A DNA stretch of 64,000 nt from Achromobacter ruhlandii (lineage in GTDB: Bacteria > Pseudomonadota > Gammaproteobacteria > Burkholderiales > Burkholderiaceae_B). Shown in pieces: positions 61,022 to 64,000 of this stretch. The notes below the pieces were generated by a model that saw only the letters and a program-made list of their open reading frames with translations, did not search any database and was not told the DNA's origin. The stretch lies in the NCBI RefSeq assembly GCF_902859695.1, contig NZ_CADIJL010000009.1:1-64000 (forward strand), in the 5' to 3' direction. The position numbers were made by a program, and so were the translations under genes. Position 1 is the stretch's first letter. The number at the start of each line of letters is the position of its first letter.

Positions 61022-61333
61022 TCATGTGGCTGGATCGACGTCCTTGAAACGCAGGTTGAGCGGGCGCAGCTTGGACCAAAGCCACAGCCCCACGGCGGTG
61101 CTCGTGCCTACGACCAGCGTGATGCCGGTGGCGATGATGAAACCGATCACCGGGCTAATCAATAGCGCATCAAGACCCTCCAGGACGCGGCCGTTCCATT
61201 GGATCGAGCCCAAGCCGAAGAAAGTGCCGATGGCGCACAGGATCGAGAACGGGATCCAAGCGAGGTACTGCCCTATGGCGATGAGCTTGAACACGGACTT
61301 GAGACTTAGCTTGCGGATTTGGATGTCGCGCAC
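61022..61333 (-). CDS. Small hypothetical inner-membrane protein
   Basis: A 103-residue protein of unknown function. Two hydrophobic regions (about 15-40 and 58-85) predict two to three membrane segments, with an LWLWSKLRPL tail. Start GTG 61333 has GGAGG five bases upstream, a strong site. It points away from the TIR gene and has no clear link to it. It is the first gene after the pirin terminator and shares the lower-GC composition of the block in part. Confidence 0.6.
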   Translation of the reverse strand: MRDIQIRKLSLKSVFKLIAIGQYLAWIPFSILCAIGTFFGLGSIQWNGRVLEGLDALLISPVIGFIIATGITLVVGTSTAVGLWLWSKLRPLNLRFKDVDPAT

Positions 61334-61659
61334 GGCGCCTCCGGGTAATCAGAGTTGAGCTGTCGAATTTCGTCCAAATTGAGATTTGGTTCGCTGAAGG
61401 TGGCCGTAGCCTTGGCGGAAGTACCTCGAGACGTCCGACCGCTTCCGACCCTAAAGAGACAGTCGCGGAAACGCAAAGCGGACGCTGGTCGCCACCGCCA
61501 CATTAGGCTGCAGTCGTCAAGCAGATAGCGAGACGAGAGCGCCACGTGACGTAAGCCGGTCAATGCTATATATTTTCCTGGTTCCGTGCGCAAGCCGTTG
61601 ATTTAATCGGGGTGCAAGAACAGTCCTAACTACTTCAAATTCAGTGAGGAGCGTCATTC
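61334..61659. other. Intergenic region before the TIR gene, 326 bp
   Basis: The region is more AT-rich than the chromosomal background and holds a perfect palindrome, CCAAAT-TGAG-ATTTGG (61374-61389). It presumably carries the promoter of the TIR-caspase genes. A frame on the minus strand at 61306-61593 overlaps the membrane-protein gene and has no recognisable domain. The GAGGAG site near 61646-61651 serves the TIR start at 61660. Confidence 0.5.
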
Positions 61660-62031
61660 ATGGCCGACAAAAAAGTTATCTTCGTTGCATTCGCTATTGA
61701 GGATGCCCGCATCCGAGACATGATCAAGGGGCAGTCCTTGCACACGGATAGCCCTTTCGAATACGTCGATATGTCGGTCAAGGAAGCCTACGATGAAGAG
61801 TGGAAGAAAAAGGTCCGCACGCGCATATTGCGTTCAGACGGAGTGCTGGCAATCATTAGCAAGAATTCCCTGACATCTAGTGGTCAAAAGTGGGAAATCC
61901 AGTGCGCCAAGGATGAAGGGAAGCCCGTAAAGGGCATTTGGGCCTATAAAGAAGACCGTACGGCTGTCGCGGGGGTGAGTACGATGGTCTGGACGTGGGA
62001 CAACATTGCAAACTGGATCGACGGTCTCTAA
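61660..62031 (+). CDS. TIR-domain protein (ThsB-like)
   Basis: A 123-residue stand-alone TIR domain of the ThsB/MTH538 type. [20 protein letters not shown] is the first strand and loop, [36 protein letters not shown] is highly characteristic, and [22 protein letters not shown] includes Glu79, the candidate catalytic residue of NAD-processing TIRs. Family members make cyclic ADP-ribose isomers on phage infection. The TAA stop shares a base with the caspase ATG (TAATG), so the two are coupled. Codon use differs from the chromosomal genes to the left. Confidence 0.82.
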   Translation: MADKKVIFVAFAIEDARIRDMIKGQSLHTDSPFEYVDMSVKEAYDEEWKKKVRTRILRSDGVLAIISKNSLTSSGQKWEIQCAKDEGKPVKGIWAYKEDRTAVAGVSTMVWTWDNIANWIDGL

Positions 62032-63017
62032 TGCGCAAAGCACTGGTTATTGGTATCGATTCCTACGACAATGTGTCGCCGCTCTACGGATGCGTCAATG
62101 ACTCGTTCGCCGTGAAATCCATGCTGGACCGTCACGCGGATGGTTCAGTTAATTTTGGTGTTCGCCACATCACAGGAACGGGCCACAAAGACACTGCCTC
62201 GCGCGACGAATTGAGAGGGGCGATACAGGAACTTTTCGCGGGAGATGGCGAGATTTCGCTCCTCTACTTTGCCGGCCACGGTCATATCGAAGCGACCGGA
62301 GGCTACCTATGTTCTTCTGACGTAAAAAGCGGCAACGACGGATTGGCTCTGGCAGAGATCATGGCCATGGCGAATCAATCGAGGATTGCCAACCGCGTCA
62401 TCATTCTCGATAGCTGCCACAGCGGCGTGGCGGGGGGCAGCGCTCTTCAACAGAACGTAGCAGAGATTAGCGATGGTGTAACTATTCTCACGGCATCAAC
62501 CGACGAGCAATACGCTTCTGAGGAGAACGGGGCGGGAGTATTTACGTCTTTACTCGTCGATGCACTTGGAGGGGCGGCCGCCAATCTCGTCGGCGAAGTT
62601 ACACCAGGTGGAGTCTATGCTCACGTAGACCAATCGCTCGGCCCGTGGGCGCAGAGACCCGTTTTCAAAACCAATGTGAAGCGGTTTGTCTCGCTACGAA
62701 AAGTTCAGCCGCCGCTAGAACTAGCAGAGCTTAGGAGGATCTCGGAGTTTTTCCCAGAGGCCGGCTATCAACTGCAGTTGGATCCGACCTATGAGCCCGA
62801 ACGCCATGATTCATGGGCAACGGACCCGAAGGGTATGCCAGGTCCCGATCCCGATCACACAGCGATATTTTCGGTCCTGCAAAAGTACAATCGCGTTGGA
62901 CTCTTGGTACCAGAGGGAGCGCCGCACATGTGGCACGCTGCTATGGAGTCCAAGACGGTACGCTTAACCGCTCTGGGAGAGCATTACCGGCGTTTGGCGG
63001 CCAAGGGGCTGATATGA
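62031..63017 (+). CDS. Caspase-like protease (peptidase C14 family)
   Basis: A 328-residue protein. Residues 1-220 form a caspase fold: [22 protein letters not shown] at the start, [11 protein letters not shown] with His83, and [13 protein letters not shown] with Cys129, the catalytic pair. The C-terminal 100 residues, with [26 protein letters not shown] and a Leu-rich end ([12 protein letters not shown]), form a separate domain that could sense a signal; I do not recognise it. It is coupled to the TIR gene, the layout of TIR-caspase (type IV Thoeris) systems, where a TIR product switches on the protease. It overlaps the next gene by four bases. Confidence 0.82.
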   Translation: MRKALVIGIDSYDNVSPLYGCVNDSFAVKSMLDRHADGSVNFGVRHITGTGHKDTASRDELRGAIQELFAGDGEISLLYFAGHGHIEATGGYLCSSDVKSGNDGLALAEIMAMANQSRIANRVIILDSCHSGVAGGSALQQNVAEISDGVTILTASTDEQYASEENGAGVFTSLLVDALGGAAANLVGEVTPGGVYAHVDQSLGPWAQRPVFKTNVKRFVSLRKVQPPLELAELRRISEFFPEAGYQLQLDPTYEPERHDSWATDPKGMPGPDPDHTAIFSVLQKYNRVGLLVPEGAPHMWHAAMESKTVRLTALGEHYRRLAAKGLI

Positions 63018-63298
63018 ATCATGAGGAACGCCAACGCATCGAAGATGCGATGAGCGCCATCCTTGAAGACTTGGCGCATATAGAGCATGAACGTTGGTCC
63101 CATTGGCAAGCGTATATGCATAGCAAGGGAGTCCGTCAAGCTGACGGCAGCTTGCTAATCCCACGTGACCTCATTGAGCGCTGGGACCGCCAAATCGAAA
63201 CAACTTACTCGAACCTAACTGAAAAGGAAAAAGAAGGGGATCGCGAGCAGGTAAGAAAGTATCTGCCTCTTATCGTGGATACGCTTGCAAAGCGTTAG
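63014..63298 (+). CDS. Small RyR-like-domain protein
   Basis: A 94-residue protein. [17 protein letters not shown] near the N-terminus and [21 protein letters not shown] at the C-terminus resemble the start and end of the RyR (ryanodine-receptor repeat) domain, which is found in prokaryotic conflict systems. This identification is by eye and only moderately sure. It overlaps the caspase gene by four bases (ATGA), so it is the third coupled gene of the unit. Its role (sensor, regulator or inhibitor) is unknown. Confidence 0.6.
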   Translation: MNHEERQRIEDAMSAILEDLAHIEHERWSHWQAYMHSKGVRQADGSLLIPRDLIERWDRQIETTYSNLTEKEKEGDREQVRKYLPLIVDTLAKR

Positions 63299-63302
63299 AG
63301 TA

Positions 63303-63345
63303 CATAAGCAAATGAGCCAGTCTCCCAACTGGCTCTCCGCTTATG
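63303..63345. terminator. Nested inverted repeats between convergent genes
   Basis: CATAAGC ... GCTTATG encloses GAGCCAGT-CTCCCA-ACTGGCTC, a 7-bp outer and a perfect 8-bp inner stem. It lies between the end of the RyR-like gene (63298) and the stop of the convergent second caspase gene (63341). This is the usual place for a bidirectional terminator. T-tracts are weak. Confidence 0.6.
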
Positions 63346-64000
63346 CAACGACAGCAAACGGGAATTTTCTCTCGGTACGCGGCGACTCGAATGTCGGGTT
63401 CTGCCGACCACCACTTAGCAGCTTCACTCGTCCCGCCGCTGTTTCGTGGCAGGCCTGCGTGGAGTACTTTGAATATGACCTACTCAGATCAATGTTGAGC
63501 AACGTTTTTTTTGCCCACTCATTGGCGGAATCCAATAGGGATGACGTGTAGTATCCCCCGGAGGACTCGTCCTCCCCTGCCGTTTCATCGACGGCACACG
63601 AATTCATGACAACAATTCCGTTATCGCAAAGCGAAATTTCCTGATCGAAATATCGTCGGCACTCGGCTGGACTCAATGTCTGCTGCCTTGCAGAATCAAA
63701 TGTCATCGATTCCATGGCGGACTTGAGCAGGCGCTTCTCATCTTCCCGCTTGCGACAGCAGTCCAAGATCAGCGAGTGCTTCTGAGCACCTATTCGCAAC
63801 TCCAGGCTATTCATGTCTTCTCGTGCATTGATATGCAGAATAGTGTTGCCGCGCTGGTTGGAGTGATATCCATGCCCAGCGAAGAAAATCATGGAATAGT
63901 CCACCCGCTTCAAGAGCTCGATCTCCGCCCGAATAGTGCTCGCCTGTGGCGTCATGAGCGTCGTGACTTCACTGTCATACCACAGCCCTCCCACCGGGGA
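63341..64000 (-). CDS. Second caspase-like protein, N-terminus beyond the window
   Basis: A partial caspase-fold protein of at least 217 residues running off the right edge. SMIFFAGHGYHS supplies the catalytic histidine and SLILDCCRKRED the cysteine region; both active-site motifs look intact. A GTG at 63992-63994 is available but the frame continues upstream to the edge, and the usual N-terminal caspase strand is missing, so the true start lies outside. It is convergent with the TIR-caspase unit. Composition is as AT-rich as that unit. Confidence 0.72.
   Translation of the reverse strand, partial: SPVGGLWYDSEVTTLMTPQASTIRAEIELLKRVDYSMIFFAGHGYHSNQRGNTILHINAREDMNSLELRIGAQKHSLILDCCRKREDEKRLLKSAMESMTFDSARQQTLSPAECRRYFDQEISLCDNGIVVMNSCAVDETAGEDESSGGYYTSSLLDSANEWAKKTLLNIDLSRSYSKYSTQACHETAAGRVKLLSGGRQNPTFESPRTERKFPFAVVA

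Noticed and set aside
61306..61593. 95-codon minus-strand frame before the TIR gene
   Set aside because: It overlaps the membrane-protein start, lacks a recognisable domain and has a poor start context. A promoter region is more likely.
61660..63017. Classical type I Thoeris (ThsA with SIR2 plus ThsB)
   Set aside because: The TIR is ThsB-like, but its partner is a caspase-fold protease and no SIR2 domain gene is present. A TIR-caspase system is the better fit.

Overview
The window is a GC-rich chromosomal segment of a betaproteobacterium of the Alcaligenaceae, most like Achromobacter or Bordetella. The basis is family content: several orphan Bug/TctC-type periplasmic receptors, many LysR-controlled acyl-CoA and sugar-acid clusters, Fur-type TonB receptors, and an RpfF/RpfR pair of the Burkholderia type. 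Species cannot be fixed from the sequence. No rRNA, tRNA or CRISPR array was seen.

Layout. 1-111: end of an IS3-family element, cut by the window edge. 163-3435: LysE exporter with a divergent Lrp regulator, a DJ-1/PfpI protein abutting head to head an FtrA-like activator, and a zinc-ribbon protein. 3478-10209: catabolic cluster (SDR, Bug receptor, cyclase-fold hydrolase, acyl-CoA ligase, GntR regulator, branched-chain-type binding protein) with a strong palindromic operator at 5300-5323. 10322-14148: isomerase, MHS transporter, class II aldolase, LysR. 14436-16144: Nudix hydrolase, APH(6)-like kinase, small lipoprotein. 16200-19256: AraC regulator and TonB siderophore receptor. 19376-24226: GntP permease, LysR, SDR, YiiX-like amidase, lipoprotein hydrolase. 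24431-28527: enoyl-CoA hydratase, class III CoA-transferase, LysR, Bug receptor. 28543-29203: HigB/HigA-like toxin-antitoxin pair. 29370-31469: second TonB receptor with Fur-like dyads. 31905-34808: convergent rpfF and rpfR, making and sensing a cis-2-unsaturated fatty-acid signal and turning over c-di-GMP. 35122-41879: Bug receptor, IlvD/Edd dehydratase, GntR, LysR, 3-hydroxyacyl-CoA dehydrogenase-like enzyme and BKACE. Two promoters here share an identical 17-bp motif.

41943-59019 is an anaerobic-respiration island. ttrBCA (tetrathionate reductase) has a perfect FNR box in front of it. torECAD encodes a TMAO-type reductase with a pentahaem cytochrome. A complete overlapping ccmABCDEFGHI operon supplies System I cytochrome c maturation, which the pentahaem TorC would need. 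The dedicated two-component regulators known for ttr and tor elsewhere are not present here.

59133-60866: hypoxanthine/uracil-type DNA glycosylase and a pirin with a clear terminator. 61022-64000 is compositionally different (visibly lower GC, different codon use) and looks like a defence island. A TIR protein, a caspase-like protease and a small RyR-like protein are translationally coupled, and a second caspase-like gene runs in from the right edge. The TIR-caspase pair resembles the recently described TIR-caspase (type IV Thoeris) anti-phage systems. The third gene and the neighbouring second caspase are the most novel part of the window.
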